Positions 25,685 to 35,817 are shown, counted from the first letter of the stretch. The stretch is 64,000 nucleotides of DNA from Lachnospiraceae bacterium (GCA_029099805.1 JAQXOR010000127.1:1-64000), one strand, 5' to 3'. The notes: generated from the letters alone by a model not told the origin. Numbers and translations are program-made.

Positions 25685-27160
25685 TCAGATAATGAAACAT
25701 ATTACGCCACCGTTACTTTCATTTATTATTTTTTCAATCGACTCCTGTAGTTTTGTCTGACATTCTTCATTAATATTTCCGATTTTTGCGTTTACTCCTT
25801 CTTCCACCAGCTTATCAACTGTCTTTCCGAAAATACTTGCGGCACGGAGTCCTTCTTCTCCCTGCTCTCCCTGCTTTTCCATATAGGCAATCAAATCCTT
25901 CGCCTGCTCTTCACTTCCTACAATCGGCGCAATCTCCGTCACGATATCTGCCTGTATCATATGAATTGACGGCGCTGTCGCCCGTATTTTTACCCCGAAT
26001 TTTCCGCCCTGCCTGATAAGCTCCGGTGTCGAAATTTTGATTTGACCTGCTTCCGGCAAAACTACACCGTAGCCTTTCCCTTCTACCTCTTCGCATGCCA
26101 CAGCGATTTTCTCATACTCCTTGCGCCGGTTTGCAAGTTCTTTCAGCACCTGATAAAACCGATGCTCCCCGGTTACATCGCAGCCAAGTAATTCACTTAA
26201 CATTTGATAGTAATATTCCCGCTTCGGCTTCAGGCTATACTCCACCCTGCCGTTTTCCATTGATACGACGGCGGGTAAAATGCGTTCAAAATATGTACCG
26301 GACGGGAAGTCCTTCTGTTCTCTGACATCACGTATTCTGCGATTTCGCAACAATAACGTTTTGGCATGCTCCATTGCTTCCTTTTTGATTTCACTCGTAT
26401 TATCCAGAAGCTCCACCCATTTCGGCAGATGAAACATCATCTCACTGACCGGGAATGCCGCAAGTAATTCTTCTAAAATACCGGTAAGCTCTGTTCTTCC
26501 GAGCCTTGTACAATCCGTCGGTAAAACAGTTACATCATAACGTTCTGATAATGTGCGTGCTAGCGTTTCGGTCTCTGCCGCCCGTGGTCTGGCAGAGTTT
26601 AATAAAACAATAAACGGCTTTCCGAGACGCTTCAGTTCGTTAATGGTTCGTTCCTCCGGTGCCTCATAGTTTTCTCTGGTAAGCTCCCCAAAGCTTCCGT
26701 CCGCTGTAACCAGAACGCCTACCGTAGAATGTTCTTTTATTACCTTTCCCGTACCGATTTCCGCCGCCTTGGTAAACGGTATTTCACTGTCCGACCAGGG
26801 AGTTTTAATCATCCGTTCCTTTTCTCCCTCCATATGACCGGCCGCCCCCTCTACCATATAGCCGACACAATCAATCAGACGAATCTTTACACCGGTTCCG
26901 TCCGGAAACGTAAGCTTTGCAGCCTCCTTCGGAATGAATTTCGGCTCGGTAGTCATGATGGTACGCCCCTGTGCCGACTGCGGCAATTCATCGGTTGCCC
27001 TTATTTTTTCTGCCTCTTCCGTCATAACCGGAAGCACCATTTCGTCCATAAAATGCTTGATAAATGTTGATTTTCCGGTTCTCACCGGCCCAACCACTCC
27101 TATGTAAATCTCTCCGCCGGTTCGCAGCCTCATGTCTTTGTATAAATCAAACGTTTCCAT
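25685..27160 (-). CDS. spoIVA: Stage IV sporulation protein A
   Basis: METFDLYKDMRLRTGGEIYIGVVGPVRTGKSTFIKHFMD; start moved to ATG at 27160 on SD spacing (AGGGGGA); ORF track extends to 27223. Confidence 0.96.
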   Translation of the reverse strand: METFDLYKDMRLRTGGEIYIGVVGPVRTGKSTFIKHFMDEMVLPVMTEEAEKIRATDELPQSAQGRTIMTTEPKFIPKEAAKLTFPDGTGVKIRLIDCVGYMVEGAAGHMEGEKERMIKTPWSDSEIPFTKAAEIGTGKVIKEHSTVGVLVTADGSFGELTRENYEAPEERTINELKRLGKPFIVLLNSARPRAAETETLARTLSERYDVTVLPTDCTRLGRTELTGILEELLAAFPVSEMMFHLPKWVELLDNTSEIKKEAMEHAKTLLLRNRRIRDVREQKDFPSGTYFERILPAVVSMENGRVEYSLKPKREYYYQMLSELLGCDVTGEHRFYQVLKELANRRKEYEKIAVACEEVEGKGYGVVLPEAGQIKISTPELIRQGGKFGVKIRATAPSIHMIQADIVTEIAPIVGSEEQAKDLIAYMEKQGEQGEEGLRAASIFGKTVDKLVEEGVNAKIGNINEECQTKLQESIEKIINESNGGVICFII

Positions 27161-27164
27161 AAAA

Positions 27165-27220
27165 AAATCCCCCTCGGCTCTGCTGTTACAGTATATGCCG
27201 CAGGGGATTTCATTTATTCC
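27165..27220 (-). promoter_or_regulatory. Composite gpsA-spoIVA junction: terminator-like hairpin (27165-27210) with putative sigma-E promoter (-10 CATATACT at 27197-27190; -35-like GAATAAA at 27219-27213)
   Basis: AAATCCCC...GGGGATTTTTTT stem; -10 fits CATANNNT with ~15-nt spacing to the ATA core. Confidence 0.6.
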
Positions 27221-28227
27221 CAACTAAGAGAACTATATTCCGTTACCTTTTCCCGCACCAGTAAATCCGCCAGTGCTTCCTTCACTTCTTTTCCGTCAAA
27301 TAAAACCGCATTTACCTGTTCCACAATCGGCATCTCCACACCATACTTTTTCGCAAGTGCCAACGCCGCCTGCGCGGAATTTACGCCTTCTACCACCTGA
27401 CCGACTTCCTTTTTTGCCTCCTCCAGTGATTTCCCTTTTCCGAGAAGAAATCCCGCATTATGATTACGGCTATGTGTACTGGTACAGGTAACAATGAGGT
27501 CTCCGATACCGGAAAGTCCCGCAAATGTCTCCTGGCGGGCTCCCATTGCCTCTCCGAGTCTGGCAATTTCAACAATTCCACGGGTAATCAGTGCGGCCTT
27601 CGTATTATCACCGAATCCCAGTCCGTCAATAATCCCGGCGGCCAGGGCGATTACATTCTTTAAGGCTCCTCCCAGTTCAATTCCCATAACGTCCGGGCTC
27701 GTATACACGCGAAAATACTGATTCATAAACATATCCTGAACAAATTGAGCGATTTTTTTGTCCTGAGCACCTACCACTACCGTAGTCGGGATAAATCTGC
27801 TTACCTCCTCGGCATGGCTGGGTCCCGAAATCACCGCTACCTTTGCCTGCGGAATCTCCTCGGAGATAATATCGGTCATTGTATGAAGTGTCCCGTTCTC
27901 AATCCCCTTCGATGCATTTACAATCACCGTTCCGTCCGGAATATACGGCGAAAACGCCCCTGAAACCTCTCTTACCTTTGGAGAAATTACTGTATTAACA
28001 ATCAAATCCGGTGCATTTTCTACCGCCTCTGCGTAATCATTTGTTAATCTCACACTATTCGGCAGTACCGCCCCCGGAAGGTTTTTGATTTCTTTTCTGT
28101 TTTTTTGTAATGCATCGGTTTCCTCACGGAATTTTGACCAGAGAGTAACCTCATGACCGTTATCTGCAAGCAATATTGTAAGAGCAACGCCCCATGTGCC
28201 TGCTCCCAAAACCGTGACCTTTTTCAT
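27214..28227 (-). CDS. gpsA: NAD(P)H-dependent glycerol-3-phosphate dehydrogenase
   Basis: MKKVTVLGAGTWGVALTILLADNGHEVTLW, ISGPSHAEEV, GALKNVIALAAGI. Confidence 0.96.
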   Translation of the reverse strand: MKKVTVLGAGTWGVALTILLADNGHEVTLWSKFREETDALQKNRKEIKNLPGAVLPNSVRLTNDYAEAVENAPDLIVNTVISPKVREVSGAFSPYIPDGTVIVNASKGIENGTLHTMTDIISEEIPQAKVAVISGPSHAEEVSRFIPTTVVVGAQDKKIAQFVQDMFMNQYFRVYTSPDVMGIELGGALKNVIALAAGIIDGLGFGDNTKAALITRGIVEIARLGEAMGARQETFAGLSGIGDLIVTCTSTHSRNHNAGFLLGKGKSLEEAKKEVGQVVEGVNSAQAALALAKKYGVEMPIVEQVNAVLFDGKEVKEALADLLVREKVTEYSSLSWE

Positions 28228-28304
28228 ACTTTCCACCTGTCTGTGCACAACATGTACACACAGTCCTTTCCTTTCATGTTTCGATAAATGCCGGTTTCCT
28301 GCAT

Positions 28305-28973
28305 TTATTGTTCCGATGTATTCTCCTGTCCTTCCTGCACTCCGGAATCTGCAGCTGCAAGATTCACCTTCTGACCGATTTTATTCTCTGTACCGTTCAA
28401 AAGACGCTTTATATTGGTTCTATGTGTATAAAACGCCAAAATAGCAAATACGGCGCTCACACAGAGCATATGCCAGTCTCCGGGTCTTGTAAGTGCCACA
28501 AAAACAACAAACTCAAGCTCCATAACAAGAGAACCGAGTGATACATAACGCGTAATCGCCAGAATTGTAAAAAAGGTAACAAGGCAAATCAGGGAAAGTC
28601 GCCAGTCAAAGGTAATAATCGCACCGCACAGAACGGCGATTCCCTTTCCTCCTTTAAAGTGCAGATAGAACGGAAAAGTATGACCGAGTACTGCGCCAAG
28701 CGCTGTATATAAGCCTAAGAGCTCTGCATACGGCACTCCCCGGAATATCAGAAATTTAACCAGCAGAACCGGAACCGCACACTTTAGTACATCGCCAAGA
28801 AGCGTAATCAACGCTGCCTTTTTCCCAAGTGTCCGAAGTGCGTTTGTAGTGCCTACATTACCACTCCCGTACTTTCTGATATCCACCTTTTTGGTCTTTC
28901 CGACAATATAGCCGGTAGAAATACAGCCAAATCCATACCCTAAAATCAAACAAATTGCAATCCGCCAAATCAT
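28305..28973 (-). CDS. plsY: Glycerol-3-phosphate acyltransferase PlsY
   Basis: YGSGNVGTTNALRTLG, FPFYLHFKGGKGIA. Confidence 0.96.
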   Translation of the reverse strand: MIWRIAICLILGYGFGCISTGYIVGKTKKVDIRKYGSGNVGTTNALRTLGKKAALITLLGDVLKCAVPVLLVKFLIFRGVPYAELLGLYTALGAVLGHTFPFYLHFKGGKGIAVLCGAIITFDWRLSLICLVTFFTILAITRYVSLGSLVMELEFVVFVALTRPGDWHMLCVSAVFAILAFYTHRTNIKRLLNGTENKIGQKVNLAAADSGVQEGQENTSEQ

Positions 28974-29010
28974 ATCCCTTATCCTGCCATTTCCTCTGTA
29001 CTAATTCCGA

Positions 29011-30339
29011 TTATTTTGATTCCGCGCGTTCCCTGATAATAAACTTTAAGGAAGTACCCGTAAATCCGAAGGTTTCCCGCACCTTGTTCTCAATATAGCG
29101 CTGATACGAAAAATGCATCAGTTCCTTGTTGTTCACAAACAGAACAAAGGTAGGCGGACATACCGCCACCTGCGTCATAAAGAAAATCTTTAAGCGCTTT
29201 CCTTTATCTGACGGCGGCTGCTGTAAAGAGGTCGCCTCCATCAGAATCTCATTCAGAACACCCGTCTGGATACGGAGCGTTCTGCTCTGAATTACCAGAT
29301 CGATTTTCTCAAACAGTTTTGACATGCGCTGTCCGGTCAATGCCGAAATGAAAACTATTTCCGCATACGGAATAAAGGAAAGTATCTCACGAATCCGCTC
29401 CGTCTGCCGGTAAATCGTCTTATCATCCTTATTTTCTACCGCATCCCACTTATTGACCGCAATGATAATTCCCTTTCCGCGCTCATGGGCAATTCCGGCA
29501 ATTTTAGCATCCTGCTCGGTAACTCCCTCCGTTGCATCAATTACAACTACCACAACATCCGCACGCTCTACAGCAGTTACCGTACGAATAATACTAAAGC
29601 GTTCCAGTTCCTCTTTTATCTTATTCTTTCTGCGCAGACCTGCCGTATCGATAAAAATATACTCTTTTTCATCATATTTCACTACAGTATCAATGGCATC
29701 CCTGGTGGTACCTGCGATATCCGATACAATCACACGGTTTTCACCGGTCAATTTATTGATAATGGATGATTTTCCGACATTCGGCTTACCGACAACCGCA
29801 ATCTTCGGAAGCTCTTCTGCTTCTTCGCCGTCTGAAGGCTCCGGAAAATGCTCGACAACAGCATCAAGCAACTCTCCAAACCCAAGTCTGGAAGCCCCGG
29901 ATACCGCAATCGGGTCACCGATACCGAGATTATAAAACTCGTATACATCGGCCTGCATTTTTTCGAAATCATCTACCTTATTCACCGTAAGGACTACCGG
30001 CTTGCCGGAACGGCGAAGCATATCTGCTACTTTGAAGTCGGCATCCACCAGCCCCATACGTACATCGGTCAGAAATACAATAACGTCAGCGGTATCAATG
30101 GCAATTTGTGCCTGCTCCCGCATATACGTCAGCATCTTATCTTTGGTCTCCGGCTCAATACCACCGGTATCAATCATGGTAAACTTATAGTTCAGCCAGG
30201 TTACATCCGCATAAATACGGTCACGGGTTACCCCCGGATAATCCTTTACAATTGAAATACGTTCCCCCGCAAGGGCATTAAATAACGTGGACTTACCGAC
30301 ATTCGGGCGTCCCACGATAGCTACAATCGGATTACTCAT
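29011..30339 (-). CDS. der: Ribosome biogenesis GTPase Der (EngA)
   Basis: Two GTPase domains: GRPNVGKSTLFN and GKPNVGKSSIINK. Confidence 0.97.
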   Translation of the reverse strand: MSNPIVAIVGRPNVGKSTLFNALAGERISIVKDYPGVTRDRIYADVTWLNYKFTMIDTGGIEPETKDKMLTYMREQAQIAIDTADVIVFLTDVRMGLVDADFKVADMLRRSGKPVVLTVNKVDDFEKMQADVYEFYNLGIGDPIAVSGASRLGFGELLDAVVEHFPEPSDGEEAEELPKIAVVGKPNVGKSSIINKLTGENRVIVSDIAGTTRDAIDTVVKYDEKEYIFIDTAGLRRKNKIKEELERFSIIRTVTAVERADVVVVVIDATEGVTEQDAKIAGIAHERGKGIIIAVNKWDAVENKDDKTIYRQTERIREILSFIPYAEIVFISALTGQRMSKLFEKIDLVIQSRTLRIQTGVLNEILMEATSLQQPPSDKGKRLKIFFMTQVAVCPPTFVLFVNNKELMHFSYQRYIENKVRETFGFTGTSLKFIIRERAESK

Positions 30340-30371
30340 CTCAGGATTTTGTCCTTTCTATTCTCTGTATA

Positions 30372-31688
30372 CTACTCAATCACCGCACGTACCAGTGCCT
30401 CTCCATCTGATTTTACAATACCTACTCGGGTTTGTAAAGCCTTTTCCACATCAGAAATTCTCAAATCATCCAGAAATACATCCTCTCCGCTTCGAAGCAG
30501 CACCTCCGGAAGCAGTAAAACATCTCCCAGCGCCCGGCCCTTGAGCTGTGCAATAATATCCTGTCCGGTCAATAAGCCGGCTACCGTAATTCGTTCTCCA
30601 AAGAAGTGATTGATAATCGTAACAACCTCTGCCTCGATGTTCGGATATTTTTTTTGAATTTTTTTAATCTGCTCAGAAATGACCGGTGCCGCCAATACAC
30701 CGGTAGCAAGCGTCAGCTTCCGTATCCGGTTATCTCCGCAACACTCTGCAAGGTACGCATCTACCTCTTCGTTTAACAGCCGGATCATTCCCACACCGTT
30801 TTCCAACTGCGGGTAGCCCTCATACTCTTCCTCCGACGGCAACGCAAGCCCTGCCAGTATATACCATTCATCACTGGCATGAATCATACGGGTACCATAC
30901 TCTTTCAGAATAATCCTCTGCCACTTTGCAATGACCTCCAGTACCTTTGCGGCATCCTCTTTTGAAAACGGTTCAATCTGCGTCAGACCTTCCCGGTACT
31001 TTGTCATACCGATTGGCACTACGGAAACACTTTGCATCAGCGGCAGATACGCTGTCAGATCATGTATGGTGCGTTCCAGCTCTGCTCCGTCATTATAGCC
31101 CTTACAAAGCACGATCTGACCGTTCATTTCCAGTCCCGCATCATAAAACCGCTGAAGCTTTGTTAATGCCTCACCGGCAAAGCGGTTATTTAACATTTTA
31201 CAGCGGAGCTCCGGATTCGTGGTATGAACGGAAATGTTAATCGGGGAAAGCTTATAAAACAAAATCCGCTCCATATCCTCTTCGGAAAGATTCGTTAACG
31301 TGATATAATTTCCCTGTAAAAAGGAAAGCCTCGCATCATCATCCTTAAAATATAACGTATCGCGCATTCCGGGCGGCATCTGGTCAATAAAGCAGAAAAT
31401 ACATTTATTCCGACAGGAGCGGTACTCATCCATTAAACCGTCTTCAAATACCAGCCCCAGGTCTTCATACGCATCCTTCTCAATTTCAAGCTCCCATTCT
31501 TCACCGTCTGCCTTACGGATAAGCAGCGTAAGCTCCTCATCCTCAGATAAGTACCGGTAATCAAACACATCCTTGATTGGCTGCTCATTAATCGAAACCA
31601 ACACATCCCCGGCTTCAATTTCCAGCTCCTGCGCAATGCTTCCCGGAATTACTCCGTTAATTCTATGTTCCTGTAGTTTCTTTGCCAT
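30372..31688 (-). CDS. DUF512 family protein (PDZ + Fe-S/radical-SAM-like)
   Basis: YRSCRNKCIFCFIDQMPPGMRDTLYFKDDDARLSFLQGNYITLTN; C-terminal DUF512-like segment. Confidence 0.88.
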   Translation of the reverse strand: MAKKLQEHRINGVIPGSIAQELEIEAGDVLVSINEQPIKDVFDYRYLSEDEELTLLIRKADGEEWELEIEKDAYEDLGLVFEDGLMDEYRSCRNKCIFCFIDQMPPGMRDTLYFKDDDARLSFLQGNYITLTNLSEEDMERILFYKLSPINISVHTTNPELRCKMLNNRFAGEALTKLQRFYDAGLEMNGQIVLCKGYNDGAELERTIHDLTAYLPLMQSVSVVPIGMTKYREGLTQIEPFSKEDAAKVLEVIAKWQRIILKEYGTRMIHASDEWYILAGLALPSEEEYEGYPQLENGVGMIRLLNEEVDAYLAECCGDNRIRKLTLATGVLAAPVISEQIKKIQKKYPNIEAEVVTIINHFFGERITVAGLLTGQDIIAQLKGRALGDVLLLPEVLLRSGEDVFLDDLRISDVEKALQTRVGIVKSDGEALVRAVIE

Positions 31689-31762
31689 AAATGCCTCTTT
31701 CTCTAACAATACCGATTTCAGATTCCGTACCTGCCAGCTGTACGATACCTCTTCCGTTCCTT

Positions 31763-32608
31763 CTAATCTGACAGCATCAGAAAGCCCGCCAGACTGCCTC
31801 TGTCATTTCCGGTCACCCGATGGGAAAATAATACATCGGAGTGACATCTGGTACAAACGCCTCCAATTACAATATTTTCAGGTCTTACTCCCGTCTCTTC
31901 CAGGATGATACGGTTCACCTTCCATAAATCCAGCTGACAGGCACCTTCCGCTCTCTGCTCCCGTGTCTGCTTTGCAGCTTCCGGGTACTCCGTCATAAAC
32001 TGCTGCGCCACTTCACCGCCGACAGTATAGCAGTCACCGCAGATAGAAACACCGACATATGCCTCAATGTTCTGTGGCAGACTGCCGAATTCTTTTTCCA
32101 TCGTCTGTACCGTCTTCTCTGCAATTCTACCTATCGTACCGCGCCAGCCTGCATGCGCCGTGCCGATTGCCCGTGCCACCGGATCGTAGAAAAACAACGG
32201 CACGCAGTCCGCACCGAACACCGCCAGTGCCACTCCCGTCTCGTTTGTTATCTGGGCATCCACACAGGAATACTCTCTTGGTCTTACAATTCCTTTCCCA
32301 CAGTCTGCCTTTCCGGCCTTACGTACTACCACTTCGTGCACCTGATCCGGCAGCACGACCTGTTCTTTTGTAATGCCTATCGCAGAACAAATCCTGTCAT
32401 AATTCTCTAACACCTCTTCTTCGGAATCTCCTCTGCCAAATCCCAGATTCATGGACGAAAAAATCCCTTTGCTTACTCCTCCTACTCTTGTAGAACAGCC
32501 GTGCTTTACTCCGGGATGTTCTGCAAGACGGCGAAAAAACAAATAGGGAACCTCTGTATTTGAAACTGCCATCTCCTTCGTGGCAAGCATTTCCAAACTA
32601 TACTTCAT
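31763..32608 (-). CDS. pgeF: Peptidoglycan editing factor PgeF (YfiH/laccase-domain family)
   Basis: ADCVPLFFYDPVARAIGTAHAGWRGT. Confidence 0.9.
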   Translation of the reverse strand: MKYSLEMLATKEMAVSNTEVPYLFFRRLAEHPGVKHGCSTRVGGVSKGIFSSMNLGFGRGDSEEEVLENYDRICSAIGITKEQVVLPDQVHEVVVRKAGKADCGKGIVRPREYSCVDAQITNETGVALAVFGADCVPLFFYDPVARAIGTAHAGWRGTIGRIAEKTVQTMEKEFGSLPQNIEAYVGVSICGDCYTVGGEVAQQFMTEYPEAAKQTREQRAEGACQLDLWKVNRIILEETGVRPENIVIGGVCTRCHSDVLFSHRVTGNDRGSLAGFLMLSD

Positions 32609-32620
32609 ACCTCTGCTCCT

Positions 32621-33043
32621 CTACAGCCAGAATGCATTTTCTGTGATGCGAATCTCATCCCTTCTCACGCCTGCCACATCAAACCGGCACGGCGTGTCAA
32701 AAGGAATCCTGTTTTGATACATATAATACTTTGCAGCTGCAAGAATCCGCTGCTGCTTTCTGTAATTCACAGCCTCCTCCGGCGCACCAAAACGCTCATC
32801 CCCACGATATTTTACCTCAATAAAGACAAGATATCCGTCTTTTCTTGCGATAATGTCGATTTCTCCGTGTCTGGAATAAAAGTTTCTTGCAAGGATTTCA
32901 TAACCGTTTTTACGTAAATATTCCTGTACCCTGGTCTCCTGCTGATTACCGATATACCGTCGATTCCGGACATTTATTTCTTCCTGCTTCGCATTTGCCG
33001 CTTTATTTAAGCTATTTTTCATTCCCACCGTTTCCCTTTTCAT
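32621..33043 (-). CDS. YraN family (UPF0102) endonuclease-like protein
   Basis: ARNFYSRHGEIDIIARKDGYLVFIEVKYR. Confidence 0.92.
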   Translation of the reverse strand: MKRETVGMKNSLNKAANAKQEEINVRNRRYIGNQQETRVQEYLRKNGYEILARNFYSRHGEIDIIARKDGYLVFIEVKYRGDERFGAPEEAVNYRKQQRILAAAKYYMYQNRIPFDTPCRFDVAGVRRDEIRITENAFWL

Positions 33044-33094
33044 ACGTTTCCTATCTTATACCCTGCTGTCCGTTTTCCGGACTCCGGGTTCTTT

Positions 33095-33388
33095 CTATAC
33101 TGACTTCTTTACTTTGTCCTTGATTTTATCTACCTTATCAACAAATAACAGAACCTCTGCCACCACCTCATACAGCTCCGGAGGTATGGCATCTCCGATT
33201 TCCAGCTTGGAAAGAGTACCTGCCAGCTTATCATCCTTATGGAGCGGCACATTCTCTTCTACCGCACGCTCAATGATTTTCTCAGCAACATAACCTCTGC
33301 CGGATGCCACAATTTTCGGCGCATCCTCGGAAGGCTCATATTCGAGCGCAACCGCAATTTTATTCTTCTGCTCTTCCAAACATGCCAC
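33095..33388 (-). CDS. Stand-alone FlhB-like C-terminal domain protein (YlqH type)
   Basis: AVALEYEPSEDAPKIVASGRGYVAEKIIERAVEENVPLHKD. Confidence 0.88.
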   Translation of the reverse strand: MACLEEQKNKIAVALEYEPSEDAPKIVASGRGYVAEKIIERAVEENVPLHKDDKLAGTLSKLEIGDAIPPELYEVVAEVLLFVDKVDKIKDKVKKSV

Positions 33389-33410
33389 CTCCCCGGCTTT
33401 GTGATTTATC

Positions 33411-33449
33411 CTAAGGAAACACTGATTATTTCAGCGCTTACTCCCCTAA
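33411..33449 (+). repeat. Solo, degenerate end hairpin related to the 127-bp element, overlapping the rnhB stop codon
   Basis: CTAAGGAAACACTGATTATTTCAGCGCTTACTCCCCTAA compared with CTAAGGAAGCACTGAATTAATCAGTGCTTCCTTAG in copy A. Confidence 0.5.
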
Positions 33450-34232
33450 AATTCCCTTAATAAAGCTACGTCTGTGAATCGGGCAGGGCCCATCGGCACG
33501 AAGCTTTTCCATATGCTCCGCAGAACCATAGCCTTTATTTCCCGCAAAGCCATAGCCCGGATAAACCTTGTCAAACTCTACCATCATCCGATCTCGCGTT
33601 ACCTTTGCCACAACGCTTGCTGCCGCAATAGACAAGCTCTTGGCATCTCCCTTGATAATCGGCACCTGTCGCACGTTCTTGCCCGGAAAAAGTTCTGCTA
33701 CTCCGGGGATTGTTACCGCATCATTTAATAAAACATCCGGTGCCCCGCACGACTCGGCTGTTTTTACAATAGCTTCCCGCATGGCACGATACGTTGCCTG
33801 CAGGATATTAATTTCGTCAATGACCGTATGCGATACACAACCGATACCATAAGCCACTGCTTTCTCAAGAATCTCCGGAAATAATTCCTCTCTCTTTTTT
33901 TCAGACAACTGCTTGGAATCATTCAGATATAAAATCCTGCATTCCTTTGGAAGCACCACACAGGCAGCCACTACAGGTCCCGCAAGAGGACCTCTGCCCA
34001 CCTCATCAATGCCGCACACTATATTGTATGCCCCGTATTCCCGCTCATAGACGAGCATACCGTCCACTCTGGCACATTCCGCCAGAAACTTTTCCTTTCT
34101 CTTTCTTGCCTGCTCTATCAGCTTTGCAACACTGCCTCTGGTATCCTCTGCATACCGCGCAATCACCGTTTCCAGTTCATCCGGTGAAGCATTTGACAAT
34201 GCCGCCTTAATCGCATCTATCTTTTCCGCCAT
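33438..34232 (-). CDS. rnhB: Ribonuclease HII
   Basis: GIDEVGRGPLAGPVVAACVVL, SIAAASVVAKVTRDRMM; likely start MAEKIDAIK (ORF track extends to 34256). Confidence 0.95.
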   Translation of the reverse strand: MAEKIDAIKAALSNASPDELETVIARYAEDTRGSVAKLIEQARKRKEKFLAECARVDGMLVYEREYGAYNIVCGIDEVGRGPLAGPVVAACVVLPKECRILYLNDSKQLSEKKREELFPEILEKAVAYGIGCVSHTVIDEINILQATYRAMREAIVKTAESCGAPDVLLNDAVTIPGVAELFPGKNVRQVPIIKGDAKSLSIAAASVVAKVTRDRMMVEFDKVYPGYGFAGNKGYGSAEHMEKLRADGPCPIHRRSFIKGILGE

Positions 34233-34294
34233 AACGCCCCCGTACTTTCGCAACACTGTTCCTGCATTTATTCAGCCTTTGCTGTCTTTTCGGT

Positions 34295-35161
34295 TCACTT
34301 TTCTTCCTTTGCTGTTTCCTTCTCCACTCTCTCGAGCGTAATTCTTCCGATTTTACCGGCGCGGAAATCATCCATGATAAAACCCGCCGCACGGTCAATA
34401 TCCGGTTCTCCGCCTTTTTTCAGACAGGCACGCTTCTTTGCAATCCGCTCCAAAGCCTCATGTCCGTCCGCACATTCCTCAATCCCGTACTTTGTCTGAA
34501 GAAAGCCCGGATAGTTCTCATACAGGTACGAAAGTAACGTCACCGCAAGCTCGCGGACATCCAGTATATCCTCATTGATCGAGCCAATCCATGCAATACG
34601 CAAGCCAACCTTCTGGTCCTCGAATTTCGGCCATAAAATACCCGGTGTGTCTAAAAGCTCCAGTTCCTTATTCAGACGAATCCACTGTTTTCCCTTTGTG
34701 ACTCCCGGCTTATTGCCGACCAGGGTACAATTTTTCCCTGCAAATGTATTGATAAATGTAGATTTTCCTACATTCGGAATTCCCACAATCATTGCCCGGA
34801 GCGGTCTGCCGATAATTCCGCGCTTTAAATCACGCTCACGCTTTTCTTTGCAGGCTTCTTTTATTACATTTAAAACATTTTTCACTCCGGTACCGCCCTT
34901 TGCATTTACCGTCAGTACAAAGTACCCTCTTGCTTCATAATATGCTTTATACTCCCTTGTACGTACTTCATCCGCCAGGTCCGCCTTATTTAATAAAAGT
35001 ACACGCGGCTTATTGCCTGCAAGCTTTTCAATATCAGGATTTTTCGAACTGTACGGAATACGGGCATCTACAAGTTCCACAATAACATCCACCAGCTTTA
35101 ATTCATCCTGTATCTGGCGCTTTGCCTTACTCATATGTCCCGGATACCACTGATACTGCAT
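34295..35161 (-). CDS. rbgA: Ribosome biogenesis GTPase RbgA/YlqF
   Basis: WYPGHMSKAKRQIQ, circularly permuted GTPase GIPNVGKSTFIN. Confidence 0.95.
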   Translation of the reverse strand: MQYQWYPGHMSKAKRQIQDELKLVDVIVELVDARIPYSSKNPDIEKLAGNKPRVLLLNKADLADEVRTREYKAYYEARGYFVLTVNAKGGTGVKNVLNVIKEACKEKRERDLKRGIIGRPLRAMIVGIPNVGKSTFINTFAGKNCTLVGNKPGVTKGKQWIRLNKELELLDTPGILWPKFEDQKVGLRIAWIGSINEDILDVRELAVTLLSYLYENYPGFLQTKYGIEECADGHEALERIAKKRACLKKGGEPDIDRAAGFIMDDFRAGKIGRITLERVEKETAKEEK

Positions 35162-35199
35162 CTTACACCTCCGTCCTGCAATCTCTCAACAAAAAACTT

Positions 35200-35817
35200 C
35201 TATTCTTCCTTCTTTAAGTTCATTTTGGAAACAATATTAAACGGCTCAAGCGTAAGCCAGGCTTTTCCGATAATCTGTTTTCCGGTTACATTGCCGATAT
35301 TTGCAAACCGGCTGTCCTCACTCTTATTTCTGTTATCGCCGAGTACAAAATATTCATCCTCATCTAATGTAAACGCCTCAGCAGCAAGTCCTGACAGATG
35401 AATCTTTGGTAAATTCTGTACGGACTCTTTTAGAAGCTCGCCGTTAATATAGACACTTCCGTCAATAATCTGAATCGTTTCTCCCGGAAGCCCGATTACC
35501 CTTTTTATATGGTAATACCTGTGCTCCTCGCCCTCCTGTTCAAAAACAATTACATCAAACCGTTCCGGTCCTTTTCTGAGATAAGACAACCGGTTTACGA
35601 CAATCGATGTCCCCTCCTCCAAGGTAGGTGACATCGACTCGCCCGGAACAGTTGTCCGTTCAATTGCAGCTCTGACGAAAAAAAAGGCAAGCAAAATAAC
35701 CGCAATTGTTTCAAAAAAAAGGAACAAAATGCGGAGCAGTTTCTTTCTTCGCTTCTTTTTTTTCCGATTATCACTCAAATCAAAATCATAGCCTGCCATA
35801 TCTACTATGCCTCTCAC
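35200..35817 (-). CDS. lepB: Signal peptidase I
   Basis: VPGESMSPTLEEGTSIVVNRL, YYHIKRVIGLPG, VLGDNRNKSEDSR. Confidence 0.95.
   Translation of the reverse strand: MRGIVDMAGYDFDLSDNRKKKKRRKKLLRILFLFFETIAVILLAFFFVRAAIERTTVPGESMSPTLEEGTSIVVNRLSYLRKGPERFDVIVFEQEGEEHRYYHIKRVIGLPGETIQIIDGSVYINGELLKESVQNLPKIHLSGLAAEAFTLDEDEYFVLGDNRNKSEDSRFANIGNVTGKQIIGKAWLTLEPFNIVSKMNLKKEE

Noticed and set aside
28249-28304. Imperfect palindrome CTGTGTGTACATGTTGTGCACAG between plsY and gpsA
   Set aside because: Only partial symmetry; no promoter or terminator context strong enough to call a regulatory site.
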